From assembly GCA_017410375.1 (NCBI GenBank), contig JAFQQW010000024.1, forward strand, positions 1 through 64,000: a DNA stretch of 64,000 nucleotides. Direction: 5' to 3'. The DNA is from Clostridia bacterium. Its GTDB lineage: Bacteria; Bacillota; Clostridia; RGIG6154. A program made the translations under genes and the position numbers. Shown here in pieces: positions 52,802 through 62,729 of the stretch; within the stretch, counting starts at the first letter, position 1; each line of letters opens with the position of its first letter. The notes below the pieces were generated by a model. The model ran no database searches. It was not told the origin of the DNA and saw only the letters and a program-made list of their open reading frames with translations.

Positions 52802-53665
52802 TTAAAATCTCGTTTTGGTCACTTCTGCATAGCGGACAATTTTACGCAAAGCATTTCTGGCTTTATACGCGTCCTTCATATTTTCAAAAATACCAAAAAC
52901 GGTCGGACCGCTTCCGCTCATAACCGCGTTAATAGCACCGCACTCTTTCATGATACCTTTGATTTCATTAATGATGGGATGCTTGTTTGCCGTAACCAAC
53001 TCCAGAACGTTAGAAAGTTTAGATGCAATGCACGGAATATCTTCGTTTTCAATAGCGGAAATCATCCCGCTCGTGTCCGGATGCTCTATAATTTCCATAG
53101 CATCAATTTCCCTGTACACCTCAGGCGTGCTTACACTGAAATTCGGCTTTGCCAGCACAAGAATCATGCGTGGCAGGTTTGCAATGCGTTCCAAATCACA
53201 GCCAATGCCTCTCGCAACCGCAGTGCCACCTAAAATACAGTACGGCACATCTGCACCGATTTTTTCACCGATTGCCATCAGTTTTCTTTTGCCCACATTG
53301 GTTTCGGTAAGCTTGTTCAGTGCTTTCAAAACACCTGCTGCGTTACAGCTTCCACCTGCTATTCCTGCTGCCACCGGCAGATTTTTTTTGATATGAATCT
53401 CTACCCCACACTTTTTACGGGGAAACGCCTCAAAAAAGCACTGTGCTGCCTTATAGGCGGTATTCCGGTTATCGCAAGGCACATAAAATTTATCCGATGT
53501 CAAACGAATTTCATCATGGTCATCCGTTATGGTAACGGTAACCTCATCAAACAAAGAAACCGTCTGCATAATCATTTCCACTTCATGATATCCGTCCTCG
53601 CGCACACCCAGAACATCTAACGTCAAATTGATTTTCGGATATGTGCGCACCGTCATGCTTTTCAT
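52802..53665 (-). CDS. ispE: 4-diphosphocytidyl-2-C-methyl-D-erythritol kinase
   Basis: 287 residues, a GHMP kinase of the non-mevalonate isoprenoid pathway. The N-terminal YPKINLTLDVLGVREDGYHEV is diagnostic; the ATP loop reads PVAAGIAGGSCNAAG, where most IspE proteins have GLGGGSSDAA; the C-terminal MSGSGPTVFG is intact. ATG 53665 overlaps the upstream gene's stop as ATGA and follows GGGAG by 8 bases. Last gene of the etfB-to-ispE operon. Confidence 0.96.
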   Translation of the reverse strand: MKSMTVRTYPKINLTLDVLGVREDGYHEVEMIMQTVSLFDEVTVTITDDHDEIRLTSDKFYVPCDNRNTAYKAAQCFFEAFPRKKCGVEIHIKKNLPVAAGIAGGSCNAAGVLKALNKLTETNVGKRKLMAIGEKIGADVPYCILGGTAVARGIGCDLERIANLPRMILVLAKPNFSVSTPEVYREIDAMEIIEHPDTSGMISAIENEDIPCIASKLSNVLELVTANKHPIINEIKGIMKECGAINAVMSGSGPTVFGIFENMKDAYKARNALRKIVRYAEVTKTRF

Positions 53666-54960
53666 GCTTTCAACTCCCTTAAAATGCGGTTTTTGGATTT
53701 TGTAACTTCGTAAACAGCCTTTTCTATATCCAATGTTTTATATTCACCGTTTTCATAAACAACTGCACCGTCTATCATGGTTAAGATTACATCTTTTCCG
53801 CTTCCGGCATACACCACATTGTTTAAAACATCATGTACCGGTTGCATAGAAGGTGTACTTAAATCAAGAACAATCAGGTCAGCTTTGTTACCCACCTTTA
53901 AAGCACCGCAATCGGTACGTTTTTGTGCAAGTGCACCGTTTAAGGTTGCATATTTCAAAACTTCTTTGGCAGGGGTTACGGTGGGATTGTATCTGACGCC
54001 TTTATTCAAAATAGCACAGAGCTTGATTTCTTCAAACATATCTAAATTATTATTGGAAGAACAACCGTCTGTACCTAAAGTAATGCGTATACCTTTTTCC
54101 TGCATTTTGGGAATGTCAGCAACACCGCTTGCAAGTTTTAAATTGCTTACGGGATTGTGTGCCGCAAATACACCACAGGAAGATAAGATATCCATATCCT
54201 CCTCTGACAGCCATACACAATGTGCCGCAACGGTATGATTTTCAAACATGCCCGCTTCATAAAAATAACGAACGGGAGACACACCGTATTTTGCCACACA
54301 TTCATCCACTTCCGTTTTGGTTTCACTTAAATGAATATGCACCGAACAGTTGTTTTCTTTGGCAAATTCCGCAACGGCTTTTACAATATTTTGGTTGCTG
54401 GTATACACCGCGTGTACACTTTTTTCCACCTGAATTCTGCCACCGTTTGCACCGTTAAACTTTTCAGACATTTCCATCTCTTCCAGATGATTGCGGTTTT
54501 TCTCAAAGGGTGTATCATCAAATGCCATTAAGCCGTTGGAAAGATTCACTTTAAAACCCGTATCCAAATGGGCAGACAGTACGGCATTCATGTGCCCGTA
54601 CATATCTGTTACCGAAACAGTACCTGTACGCATCATTTCCGCATCTGCCAAAACAGTGCCCCAGTAACAGTCATTATCGGTCAACTTGCCTTCAAAGGGA
54701 AAAATATGGTTATTAAGCCATTCCTGCAAATTCATATCCTCGGCATATCCGCGCAAGAGGGTCATAGGCGAATGTCCGTGCCCGTTGAACAAGCCATTCA
54801 TCAAAAGCTTATTCTTTCCGTCGTACACTCTGCCGAAATCAGATGCGTTTTGGGGCATACTTTCCCCGATATAGGTGATTTTTTCATTTTGCACACCCAC
54901 ATACATATTTTCTTTTCCGTTTAACGCATCATCTATGATGGTAATGTTTTTGAATAACAT
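53662..54960 (-). CDS. MtaD-like amidohydrolase (S-adenosylhomocysteine/methylthioadenosine deaminase family)
   Basis: 432 residues. NGHGH (His61 and His63), HIHLSE, the HCVWLS histidine and LGTDG (Asp) are the metal ligands of the TRZ/ATZ amidohydrolase family. Family members deaminate S-adenosylhomocysteine, methylthioadenosine or related purines in the cytoplasm; exact substrate is not shown. It begins 11 bases after the unknown gene at 54972 and is coupled to ispE. Confidence 0.85.
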   Translation of the reverse strand: MLFKNITIIDDALNGKENMYVGVQNEKITYIGESMPQNASDFGRVYDGKNKLLMNGLFNGHGHSPMTLLRGYAEDMNLQEWLNNHIFPFEGKLTDNDCYWGTVLADAEMMRTGTVSVTDMYGHMNAVLSAHLDTGFKVNLSNGLMAFDDTPFEKNRNHLEEMEMSEKFNGANGGRIQVEKSVHAVYTSNQNIVKAVAEFAKENNCSVHIHLSETKTEVDECVAKYGVSPVRYFYEAGMFENHTVAAHCVWLSEEDMDILSSCGVFAAHNPVSNLKLASGVADIPKMQEKGIRITLGTDGCSSNNNLDMFEEIKLCAILNKGVRYNPTVTPAKEVLKYATLNGALAQKRTDCGALKVGNKADLIVLDLSTPSMQPVHDVLNNVVYAGSGKDVILTMIDGAVVYENGEYKTLDIEKAVYEVTKSKNRILRELKA

Positions 54961-54971
54961 AAAACGCTCCT

Positions 54972-55823
54972 TTAAAATTCAAGCAAAAATATATTGCCCG
55001 CACCGTCGCCGTAATGGCAATCATCACCTATAAAATCAATCATTTCCGGCTCGTAGATATACCCCATCTCCAGCAAATTCACATATAAAATCTGCTCTTT
55101 TTTGCCGGGATCAATCACGCGGATTGCAGGTATTCTTTCCTTGTTACTTTCAAAACCCTCTGTAGAATAAATCAACCCCTTGTGGCAGGTTGCACCCTGA
55201 ATAAACTGATGATATGGACAGTCAAAATAATCCAAAATATCTTCTTTAGTTAAAACCACTTCGGGAATGTTTAATTTTTCGTCTGTTGCACCGTCAGTCA
55301 CAGCAGGAAGTCGGAATGAAAAATAGCGGGTTGTTCTTGTTTGGTCACGCATTACAAACGCGTGCAAAATATTCTTTTCGGTATCTATTACAAAGTTCCC
55401 GTAAGGTCGAAGGTCCTTTTCGGTCATCCAAAGTTCTGTGTCGGTCACAAACCCCACTCTTATTTTCTGCACAAGTGTGGTTTTAAATTCGTTGCCGTCC
55501 CTTTGCAGACGGTACACAAGACAAACACCTTCCATACGGTCTGCCTCATCCCGACAATTATTATACATATTGGTGTAAAGGAGCGGAAATTCGTCTCCAT
55601 CTTCAAAATATGTATTACTAAACATTACCGCGTTGTTGTGCGGCTTGATTTCATCACATCTGTCCAGGAAAAATTCGGAAACTTTTTCAATTTTGCCGTC
55701 TGAAAGATTTGTTGCATCATATACTACACAACGACTGCTTGCAAAAAAGTCAAACAAAAAACCATTATAAAATACGCCGTCCTGACGGCCTTTTTCCACC
55801 TGCACAAGTTTTGTAATTTTCAT
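54972..55823 (-). CDS. Conserved-looking protein of unknown function
   Basis: 283 residues. I do not recognise it. It has no signal peptide and shows repeated short beta-strand patterns with aromatic and acidic residues (for example FVIDTEKNILHAFVM and YEPEMIDFIGDDCHYGDGAG), which would fit a small beta-propeller. AAGGAAGG precedes ATG 55823. It lies between the lactate dehydrogenase and the MtaD-like gene in one operon. Confidence 0.65.
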   Translation of the reverse strand: MKITKLVQVEKGRQDGVFYNGFLFDFFASSRCVVYDATNLSDGKIEKVSEFFLDRCDEIKPHNNAVMFSNTYFEDGDEFPLLYTNMYNNCRDEADRMEGVCLVYRLQRDGNEFKTTLVQKIRVGFVTDTELWMTEKDLRPYGNFVIDTEKNILHAFVMRDQTRTTRYFSFRLPAVTDGATDEKLNIPEVVLTKEDILDYFDCPYHQFIQGATCHKGLIYSTEGFESNKERIPAIRVIDPGKKEQILYVNLLEMGYIYEPEMIDFIGDDCHYGDGAGNIFLLEF

Positions 55824-55843
55824 TTTGTATTCCTTCCTTAGAT

Positions 55844-57238
55844 TCAGCAAGTAATCTTGCCCGGATTTAATATATTCTTTTCATCAAACACCTTTTTAAT
55901 GCCCTGCATCAATGCAATCGGTGTGTTGCCGTACAAATCTTTCAGGTATTCTTTTTTAGCATAGCCGATACCATGCTCGCCGGAAACCAATCCTCCAAGT
56001 TCTTTTGCCTTTTCATACATACGGTCAAACGCAACGGTAAGCACCTTTTCCCAATCCGACTGCTCCAAAGCATCGCGGCAGATATAGATATGTAAATTTC
56101 CGTCGCCTGCATGACCAAAGCTCGGGATACGGACATTCAATTCTTCTGCAAGCTTGTGGGTAAATTTAATAAATTCATCCACTTTATTTACGGGGACAAC
56201 TACATCGCATTCGTCCATTTCGGTGGTAGATGCTTTAATTGCTTCCAAGAAAGCACCGCGCGCCGACCAAACAGCTTTTTTCCGCTCTTCGGTATCTACA
56301 ATGTACACATCCAGTGCACCGATTTCCAGACACAAATCCGCAACGCATTTCATGTCTGCTTCCACCTGCTCATCGGTATTGCCGTCAAAGGTCAGCAAGA
56401 TATAGGCATCATTTTTTGTATCAGGAAATTTTTTACCCAGATAGCTTTCGGAAAATAAAATGGTGTCGCGGGACATGTATTCAATTGCTGTGGGTGTTAC
56501 CTTGGTGCGGATAATTTTCGGGACCGCTTCAATGGCACTTTTCATATCCGGGAACGGAACCAAAAGACTTACCGAAACCTTTGGCAACGGCACAAGCTTT
56601 AATACCGCTTCTGCGATAATGCAAAGGGTACCCTCCGAGCCGATTACCAAATCCTTTAAGCTGTAGCCAGAGCTGTTTTTGGCAACCTTACCGCCCAAAA
56701 CAACAATTTCACCGTTGGGCATAACAACTGTCAATGTGCGCACGTAATCACGAGTAACTCCGTATTTTACCGCACGCATCCCGCCTGCATTCGTGGAGAT
56801 GTTTCCACCGATGGTAGCAGATTTCTCACCCGGATCAGGCGGATATAGAAAATCATTTTCCTCTGCAAAAGCCGCAAGCTCCATTAAAAGCACACCGGGC
56901 TGTACGGTAACAGTCATGTTTTCGGTATCTAACTCCAAAATTTTATTCATCTGTGTGGTTTCCAGCAAAATTCCGCCTTCCACAGGCACTGCTGCCCCTA
57001 CAAGACCGGTACCGCTTCCACGCACCGTTACAGGAATGCTTCTTTCAAAGGCGAGCTTCATAACAGCGGAAATCTCTTCGGTAGAATGCACACGAACCAA
57101 CACTTCGGGCATTTTTTCAATACTACCCAATTCATCATGAGCATAGTCGGGACTGATAGCATCTCCGTAAAGCACATTTTCTGTACCTAAAACAGCACTA
57201 AGCTTTTGAATATCTTCGGTCGTGACCTTATTATACAT
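55844..57238 (-). CDS. lctD: FAD-binding lactate/glycolate dehydrogenase, LctD-like
   Basis: 464 residues. The FAD-linked oxidase domain ([46 protein letters not shown]) and the C-terminal oxidase fold with [10 protein letters not shown] and [11 protein letters not shown] match GlcD/LctD. Next to etfA and etfB it fits the electron-confurcating lactate dehydrogenase described in Acetobacterium woodii, which couples NAD+ reduction by lactate to ferredoxin oxidation. ATG 57238 follows GGAGG and overlaps the etfA stop by 8 bases. Confidence 0.88.
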   Translation of the reverse strand: MYNKVTTEDIQKLSAVLGTENVLYGDAISPDYAHDELGSIEKMPEVLVRVHSTEEISAVMKLAFERSIPVTVRGSGTGLVGAAVPVEGGILLETTQMNKILELDTENMTVTVQPGVLLMELAAFAEENDFLYPPDPGEKSATIGGNISTNAGGMRAVKYGVTRDYVRTLTVVMPNGEIVVLGGKVAKNSSGYSLKDLVIGSEGTLCIIAEAVLKLVPLPKVSVSLLVPFPDMKSAIEAVPKIIRTKVTPTAIEYMSRDTILFSESYLGKKFPDTKNDAYILLTFDGNTDEQVEADMKCVADLCLEIGALDVYIVDTEERKKAVWSARGAFLEAIKASTTEMDECDVVVPVNKVDEFIKFTHKLAEELNVRIPSFGHAGDGNLHIYICRDALEQSDWEKVLTVAFDRMYEKAKELGGLVSGEHGIGYAKKEYLKDLYGNTPIALMQGIKKVFDEKNILNPGKITC

Positions 57239-58427
57239 TTCCCTGCACCTCCTTAATCTTTGCAATCAATTGCGGTACGATTTCGTTTACATCCCCCACA
57301 ATTGCATAGTGTGCCACGTCAAATATCGGGGCGGATTTATCGCTGTTAATCGCAACAATACATTCTGAGGATTTCATACCTGCAGCAAACTGTACCGCAC
57401 CCGAAATACCAAGACAAATAATAAATTTAGCATTTACCGTTCTGCCCGATAACCCAATCTGGTGCTTTGCATCAAAGATATTGCTTTCAACCAACGGTCT
57501 GCTGCAGGCAACTACACCACCAAGCAAAGAGGCAAGCTCTTCTGCCATTTTGCGCATGCCTTCACCCGATGCACCTCTGCCGATTGCAACCACCACATCC
57601 GCTTCGGAAATATCAATGTCGGTGGGCTTGTTTTCGGAAGATAGAACTTTGATTGCAGAGATCAGTTTTTCGGATGCAATTTCCATTTTAACAATTTCAC
57701 CCGTTGCGTTTTGTGACGGTTCAGGCTCGGAAAATACTTTATAACGGGCTGTACAGAACTGCGGTCTTGTGTCAGGCGAAATAATTTGCGCCATGATGTT
57801 ACCGCCAAACGCCGGGCGGATTTGTACAAGATCGGTATTTTCTTTCATTTCAAGCACGGTGCAGTCGGCAGTAAGACCTGCTCTGCATCTTGCGGCTACT
57901 CTTGGCGCTAGCTGTCTGCCTAAATTGGTTGCACCCACAAGCACCGAGGACGGTTTGATTTTTTCAATAAAATCACAAAAAGCCGCAGTGTACGGTTCAA
58001 TTTTAAAATCTTCAAAAGCCGGGTTGTCATAAACAAACACCTTGTCTACACCGTAGTGTAAAAGCTTTTGAATACTGTTTCCTAAATTGTTGCCGATTAC
58101 AAGTGCATACACCGGATGCCCCGTAACAGTCGCAAGTTCTTTCGCTTTTCCGCAAAGCTCGTATGTAACGCGGTGAATCTTATCTCCGCAATGGTCTACA
58201 TAAACCAAAATACCGCGCCATAAGGATTTGTCTACCGAAGCTTTTACTTCTTCAACATATTCAATAACGCCGTTTCCTTTTTTAACACACATTTTGCACA
58301 TTTTGCATGCAGAGGAAATGTCTAATTTTCCATCTGTATAGGAAATCGCCGAGAAGGGACATAACGCGCAAAGTGCTTGTGCGTTTTCTCCGGTAACCAT
58401 ATTTTGATTGATAATCAGTTTTCCCAT
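57231..58427 (-). CDS. etfA: Electron transfer flavoprotein alpha subunit with N-terminal ferredoxin domain
   Basis: 398 residues. Residues 20-48 carry five cysteines (CALC, then CKMCKMC) of a [4Fe-4S] ferredoxin-like domain, found in Etf proteins linked to lactate or caffeyl-CoA metabolism. The C-terminal FAD domain shows GRGASG, the SRPLVE arginine and GLSGRTV. The N-terminal extension supports a bifurcating or confurcating role. ATG follows GGAGG; 12 bases after etfB. Confidence 0.92.
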   Translation of the reverse strand: MGKLIINQNMVTGENAQALCALCPFSAISYTDGKLDISSACKMCKMCVKKGNGVIEYVEEVKASVDKSLWRGILVYVDHCGDKIHRVTYELCGKAKELATVTGHPVYALVIGNNLGNSIQKLLHYGVDKVFVYDNPAFEDFKIEPYTAAFCDFIEKIKPSSVLVGATNLGRQLAPRVAARCRAGLTADCTVLEMKENTDLVQIRPAFGGNIMAQIISPDTRPQFCTARYKVFSEPEPSQNATGEIVKMEIASEKLISAIKVLSSENKPTDIDISEADVVVAIGRGASGEGMRKMAEELASLLGGVVACSRPLVESNIFDAKHQIGLSGRTVNAKFIICLGISGAVQFAAGMKSSECIVAINSDKSAPIFDVAHYAIVGDVNEIVPQLIAKIKEVQGNV

Positions 58428-58439
58428 TTTTCTCGCCTC

Positions 58440-59228
58440 CTATATCAGCTTTCGTCCGCGAATCAGTGAAAACAGCGCCTCGGTCTGTTCTTCTGCTGAG
58501 CCGGTAAACGCACATTTTTCCGTATTTTTCTCAGGTGGGAAAATACGTTCTACCTGGGTTGCAGAACCAGAAAGTCCGTAGTTGTCCGGATTTTTGTCTT
58601 CAAAATCGTCAAAAGAAATAAATCGAACCATATCATCGGTTACGGTTTGCTTTACTTTATAGGACGGCAGGCGCGGCGAATTGATATCGCCGTCAACAGA
58701 CAGCAGGCAAGGCATTTGAACGGCCATCTGCACATTTTTCTCGTCCAGCGATGCGGATAAGGTGATTTCATTGTTTTCAATTTTTTCAATAGACAACACA
58801 TTTGCAACATTCGGAATGTGCAAAAATTCAGCTACTTCTGCACCAACCTGTGCGGTATCACCGTCGGTGGTCTGCTTGCCGCAAAGAATCAAATCAAACT
58901 TTCCAGCCTTACGGATTCCCTGCGAAATGGTGTATGCTGTAGCAAGTACATCTGCGCCTGCAAATTTGCGGTCGCTCAAAACCGTACCACACTTAGCACC
59001 CATGCAAATGGATTCTACAATCACAGTCTTTGCCTGTGGCGGTCCCATGGTAATGGTTTCCACCGTTCCGCCATATTTTTGTGTGAGTGTTAATGCAAGC
59101 TCAATTGCATATAAATCATACGGATTCATTTTGCTTTGTACACCGTCTCTTTTCAAAACGCCGGTCACCGGATCAACCTCAACATTCGATGAGCCGGGCA
59201 CCTGCTTGATGCATACCAGAATATTCAT
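58440..59228 (-). CDS. etfB: Electron transfer flavoprotein beta subunit
   Basis: 262 residues, the normal length. CIKQVPGSSNVEVD at the N-terminus, MNPYDLYAIELALTL, CGKQTTDGDTAQVG and LPCLLSV-like MPCLLSVDGD are all family hallmarks. It forms the heterodimer with EtfA and carries electrons for LctD. GGAGG is not strong, but AGGAGGGG lies within 10 bases of the ATG. First gene of the operon that runs through ispE. Confidence 0.94.
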   Translation of the reverse strand: MNILVCIKQVPGSSNVEVDPVTGVLKRDGVQSKMNPYDLYAIELALTLTQKYGGTVETITMGPPQAKTVIVESICMGAKCGTVLSDRKFAGADVLATAYTISQGIRKAGKFDLILCGKQTTDGDTAQVGAEVAEFLHIPNVANVLSIEKIENNEITLSASLDEKNVQMAVQMPCLLSVDGDINSPRLPSYKVKQTVTDDMVRFISFDDFEDKNPDNYGLSGSATQVERIFPPEKNTEKCAFTGSAEEQTEALFSLIRGRKLI

Positions 59229-59301
59229 TTTACCCCTCCTGTTTGTTTTGCCTATCTTTCTAATTTACAGTATACCACAACTGAAAAATAAAAACAATAC
59301 A

Positions 59302-59330
59302 AAAACGCGACAAAATTGCCGCGTTTTTTT
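59302..59330 (-). terminator. Terminator after the GH16 gene
   Basis: Stem AAAACGCG/CGCGTTTT (59302-59309 with 59320-59327) followed by T-rich sequence on the minus strand. Confidence 0.75.
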
Positions 59331-59337
59331 GTATATT

Positions 59338-62300
59338 TTATTGTCTATCGAACTTTTCGATTTGTTTAAACATTGCTTCATCCGAAGCATAAGCTTTATC
59401 ACCGATGATTACAAATCTGTCGGGCACCCAGGTTACAACCTTACCCAAGCCCTCGGAAATGGCACGGACAGGTACTAAAGTTCTGTCATTTTCCACATAT
59501 GCCGGTGCGTCCAATTGTACTTCGTTGCCGTTTACATACATCTTGTCACTGTTGACCTTCAACACCACCTTGTTTCCGCTTAATTCAATCACAATTTCTT
59601 CGGTAGCATCAATATAGGAAACCGTTGCACCTAAGGATTCTGCGATAAACCGAACAGGCACCATGGTTCTGTCATTTACGGTTTTGGGGCGTACATCCGG
59701 GTTGTTTGCATCCACCGAAAGCTTTTCGCCGAAAGTCCATACATAGCGGTCATTCAGTTCTAAAATGAGCACCTCCTCGATGTTTAACATATCCACAGAC
59801 GAAATTGCCGCCGCAGAAGCACGAAGCAGACCGCCATACTCTTTGTCAATGGTAACTGTAACCTTGTCGCCTGCTTTCAAAGCTTCTTCGCCTAAAATCA
59901 TCCAGCCTGCATCTCCGGTTGTTAAATCTATGCCGGTTTCGCCCTTCTTTTCGCCGTTTACACTATAATATACATGGCAGTTTTTGCCGGTATTATCGTG
60001 TATCAGTTTAAAGAAGCGGATATGATATGTGCCGTCTGCAGGCACCTCAATTTCAAAGGATGCAGATGCCGGACCGTCTTCCTCATAGGAATAACAGGTT
60101 TTACTGTTCAGATAGCCCGCAAGAGAGCTGTTATTCCATTTTCCCTCAGATGTAAAGCCTGCGTCGTGAATGGTCTGCACATACATTTCACCCAAGGATA
60201 CATTTTTGAATTTGGTGGTATACGGAATATGTTTTTCCACCACTTCGCCACTTGTTGCATAGAAGCTCGGGTTATCCATCAGCATCCACTGTCCTGCTTT
60301 TGCGTCCGAAATAATTTCAATTTTTACATGATTGTCTTTTACCACAACGCCGGGCAGTTCAATTTTGGTCATCTTGTCTGTCTGCGGAATAGCCACTTCC
60401 ATAGTCCTGTCTCCGTCAAAGCCGGAGATTACCACTTTGGATTCGTTCTGATCGCCGGAGGACATTACATATGCCTCAAAGTTATATGTAGCATTGGGAA
60501 TATGATAAAGTCTCTGATAGGTGGTTACCTTGTAGTCCTCTTCGGAACGATGTGCCAGTACATGGTTGCCGCCTACCGCATATTCGTCATTTCTTTCCAG
60601 TAAGCTTGCATCGATACTTCCGGTTTCGCCCCAGGCAAGGGGTGTTTGCAAAGCAACCGGAGTTGTACCGAATTCGGGATTCTGATTGTACTCAAATTCA
60701 CTTGCGCCAAGCAGGTTAATATCCTTTAAAGGCATTGCATAGTAACGCACATAATCAAAGGAATTCACTTGAGGTAACAATGCTTTGTCCGCCTTTGTAT
60801 CACCGGTTTCCCAGGCAAGGGATGTAATCCACAGGAACTGCTGCGCATAATGAAGCTGTGCTTCTTCACCGTCTTTACTCCATACCAGTTCGCCATCTAC
60901 ATAAAAATTCAGGCGATTAGGCAACCATTCAAAAGCATAGATATGCTCTACACTTGTATCAAAGCCTTCCATAATCTGATTATAAAAGCCCAGCTTTGCA
61001 CCGATTGGACAGTAGTAGTTACATGCCACATACGGACGGTCGGAGTTGAATTCAAAATCAATTTCCTGGGTATGAATTTTACGGAAATCCTTTGTGTATT
61101 CACTCGCACTTCCACCATGTAACCAGAATGCAGAGTGTACACCGCCGGTCACATTCATCATACTTCCTTTAAATTCATAGTAGCCGTAACCAAACAGTTT
61201 ATTGGAAATGATACCACCACCGGTTATGGTTTCGGTACCGTTTATATTTTTATATTCAATATCATGATACATTCTGCCGTCATGGGTATAAACGTTTGCC
61301 GCTAAATTCTTGCCCCCACTCTTTTCATCCAGACGGTAATGCCAGATGTCCTGGTCAATGGGTGCATCAAATTCGTCTGCAAACAAAAGGGTGTACTTGT
61401 CATTGGGTGCACCGGCTATCTGCTTTAAGCTATCCTCCCTTGCACCATCTGCCACATACGGCTTAACAGGTGTTCTCGGGTCTACCGGAACATCCTCAGT
61501 TTTCACAACCTCCTGCACCTCGCCTGCAGCTTTCTCGGTAGGTACGATTTTAATGGCGCTACCGCGGACAATACCGACATTATTGGTAAGAATAACCGAT
61601 TCATTGCCATCACCTTTAAAATCATAAACACCCATCAGACTCCAGCCTGCTTCTGTGTTTGTGCCATATCTCTGCTTTAAGGTTAAAGCATCTGTTTTAC
61701 CATTGTGTTTTACCGTAAGGTCGATGTTGCTTATATTTTTAGTATGTGCCATTACCCAGAAATACACTTCGTAATTGCCTTCCTTAACAGAAGGTACTTT
61801 AAAGGTCATGGTTTTGCCTTCCCCTTCGGAATATATGTGACCATTACCGTCATAACCCGGAACTGCACTGGATTTTTTCCATTCACCGGTAGTTTCGGTA
61901 TACGGGATAACCGTTTCATTTGCAAAGATTTCTGTTGTAAGACCTTCCGAAAGCGCAGGTTTTGTCTCTTCGATTACAGGGGGTTCGATTTTTTCATCTT
62001 CCTTTTCAGGTGCTGCCGGTACATCGCTTACCGCATCATTGGTGGGCACAAGCTTAATGGCACCTGCACGCATAATCCCGCCGGGATGGGTTGTAGATGC
62101 CTTTTCAGCGCCGGACCCTGCAAAATCAAACACACCGCAGTCTACCCAGCCGGGTCCTGCCGTTTCACCTTCGGCAAGCTTTGCACTCAATTCTACTGCA
62201 GACACTTTTCCGTTGTGACTGATGTCTACCGTGAATTTTTTACACTCTTTCACATGTGGCATAAGCCAGTAGAATACACGATAGTTACCTGCTTTAATAT

Positions 62301-62541
62301 CTTGAATCAAATAAGTCGCGGTATCCCCTTTGTTGCCGGAATAAATATGCTGTCCGCCATCATAATTTTTTACCGCGCCGGATTCCTTCCACTCGCCTGT
62401 GGTTTCACTGACCGGAATAATAATTTCTCCCGATACTGTTTCAACAGAATAAGCATATTCTGTTGCAGCCGATGCCGCAAGCACCGAAACACTTCCGCAC
62501 AGCATGCAAAACACAAGAAGTAAGCATATTGTTTTTTTCAT
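59338..62541 (-). CDS. Secreted multi-domain GH16 glycoside hydrolase
   Basis: 1067 residues. A signal peptide (1-25) leads into two related beta-sandwich modules of about 140 residues each (both start IxPxxETTGEWK and end in GAIKxVPT), then a GH16 domain (about 380-640) with catalytic motif EIDFEFN (Glu-x-Asp-x-Glu), another beta-sandwich, a third relative of the first two modules, and a C-terminal copper-amine-oxidase N-terminal-type domain with two MVPVR/LVPVR units that may anchor to the wall. GH16 acts on beta-glucans or galactans. ATG 62541 follows GGAGG. Confidence 0.88.
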   Translation of the reverse strand: MKKTICLLLVFCMLCGSVSVLAASAATEYAYSVETVSGEIIIPVSETTGEWKESGAVKNYDGGQHIYSGNKGDTATYLIQDIKAGNYRVFYWLMPHVKECKKFTVDISHNGKVSAVELSAKLAEGETAGPGWVDCGVFDFAGSGAEKASTTHPGGIMRAGAIKLVPTNDAVSDVPAAPEKEDEKIEPPVIEETKPALSEGLTTEIFANETVIPYTETTGEWKKSSAVPGYDGNGHIYSEGEGKTMTFKVPSVKEGNYEVYFWVMAHTKNISNIDLTVKHNGKTDALTLKQRYGTNTEAGWSLMGVYDFKGDGNESVILTNNVGIVRGSAIKIVPTEKAAGEVQEVVKTEDVPVDPRTPVKPYVADGAREDSLKQIAGAPNDKYTLLFADEFDAPIDQDIWHYRLDEKSGGKNLAANVYTHDGRMYHDIEYKNINGTETITGGGIISNKLFGYGYYEFKGSMMNVTGGVHSAFWLHGGSASEYTKDFRKIHTQEIDFEFNSDRPYVACNYYCPIGAKLGFYNQIMEGFDTSVEHIYAFEWLPNRLNFYVDGELVWSKDGEEAQLHYAQQFLWITSLAWETGDTKADKALLPQVNSFDYVRYYAMPLKDINLLGASEFEYNQNPEFGTTPVALQTPLAWGETGSIDASLLERNDEYAVGGNHVLAHRSEEDYKVTTYQRLYHIPNATYNFEAYVMSSGDQNESKVVISGFDGDRTMEVAIPQTDKMTKIELPGVVVKDNHVKIEIISDAKAGQWMLMDNPSFYATSGEVVEKHIPYTTKFKNVSLGEMYVQTIHDAGFTSEGKWNNSSLAGYLNSKTCYSYEEDGPASASFEIEVPADGTYHIRFFKLIHDNTGKNCHVYYSVNGEKKGETGIDLTTGDAGWMILGEEALKAGDKVTVTIDKEYGGLLRASAAAISSVDMLNIEEVLILELNDRYVWTFGEKLSVDANNPDVRPKTVNDRTMVPVRFIAESLGATVSYIDATEEIVIELSGNKVVLKVNSDKMYVNGNEVQLDAPAYVENDRTLVPVRAISEGLGKVVTWVPDRFVIIGDKAYASDEAMFKQIEKFDRQ

Positions 62542-62664
62542 CGTTTTATCCTCCATTTGCTGTTCTTGGTTATATTGTAACACAAACAACCAAAAAACGT
62601 ATAGGATAATTTATTTTAAAAATTGTAAAATGTGGCACTTTAGCAAATTTGTGCAATAATTATA

Positions 62665-62693
62665 TTGACAGTTTTTTTCAAGCATGCTAAACT
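62665..62693 (+). promoter_or_regulatory. Promoter of the PocR-AraC gene at 62730
   Basis: TTGACA (62665-62670), 17 bases, TAAACT (62688-62693). Confidence 0.7.
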
Positions 62694-62729
62694 TAACTTA
62701 AGGAAAACACTTATAAAGGAGCGATAATT

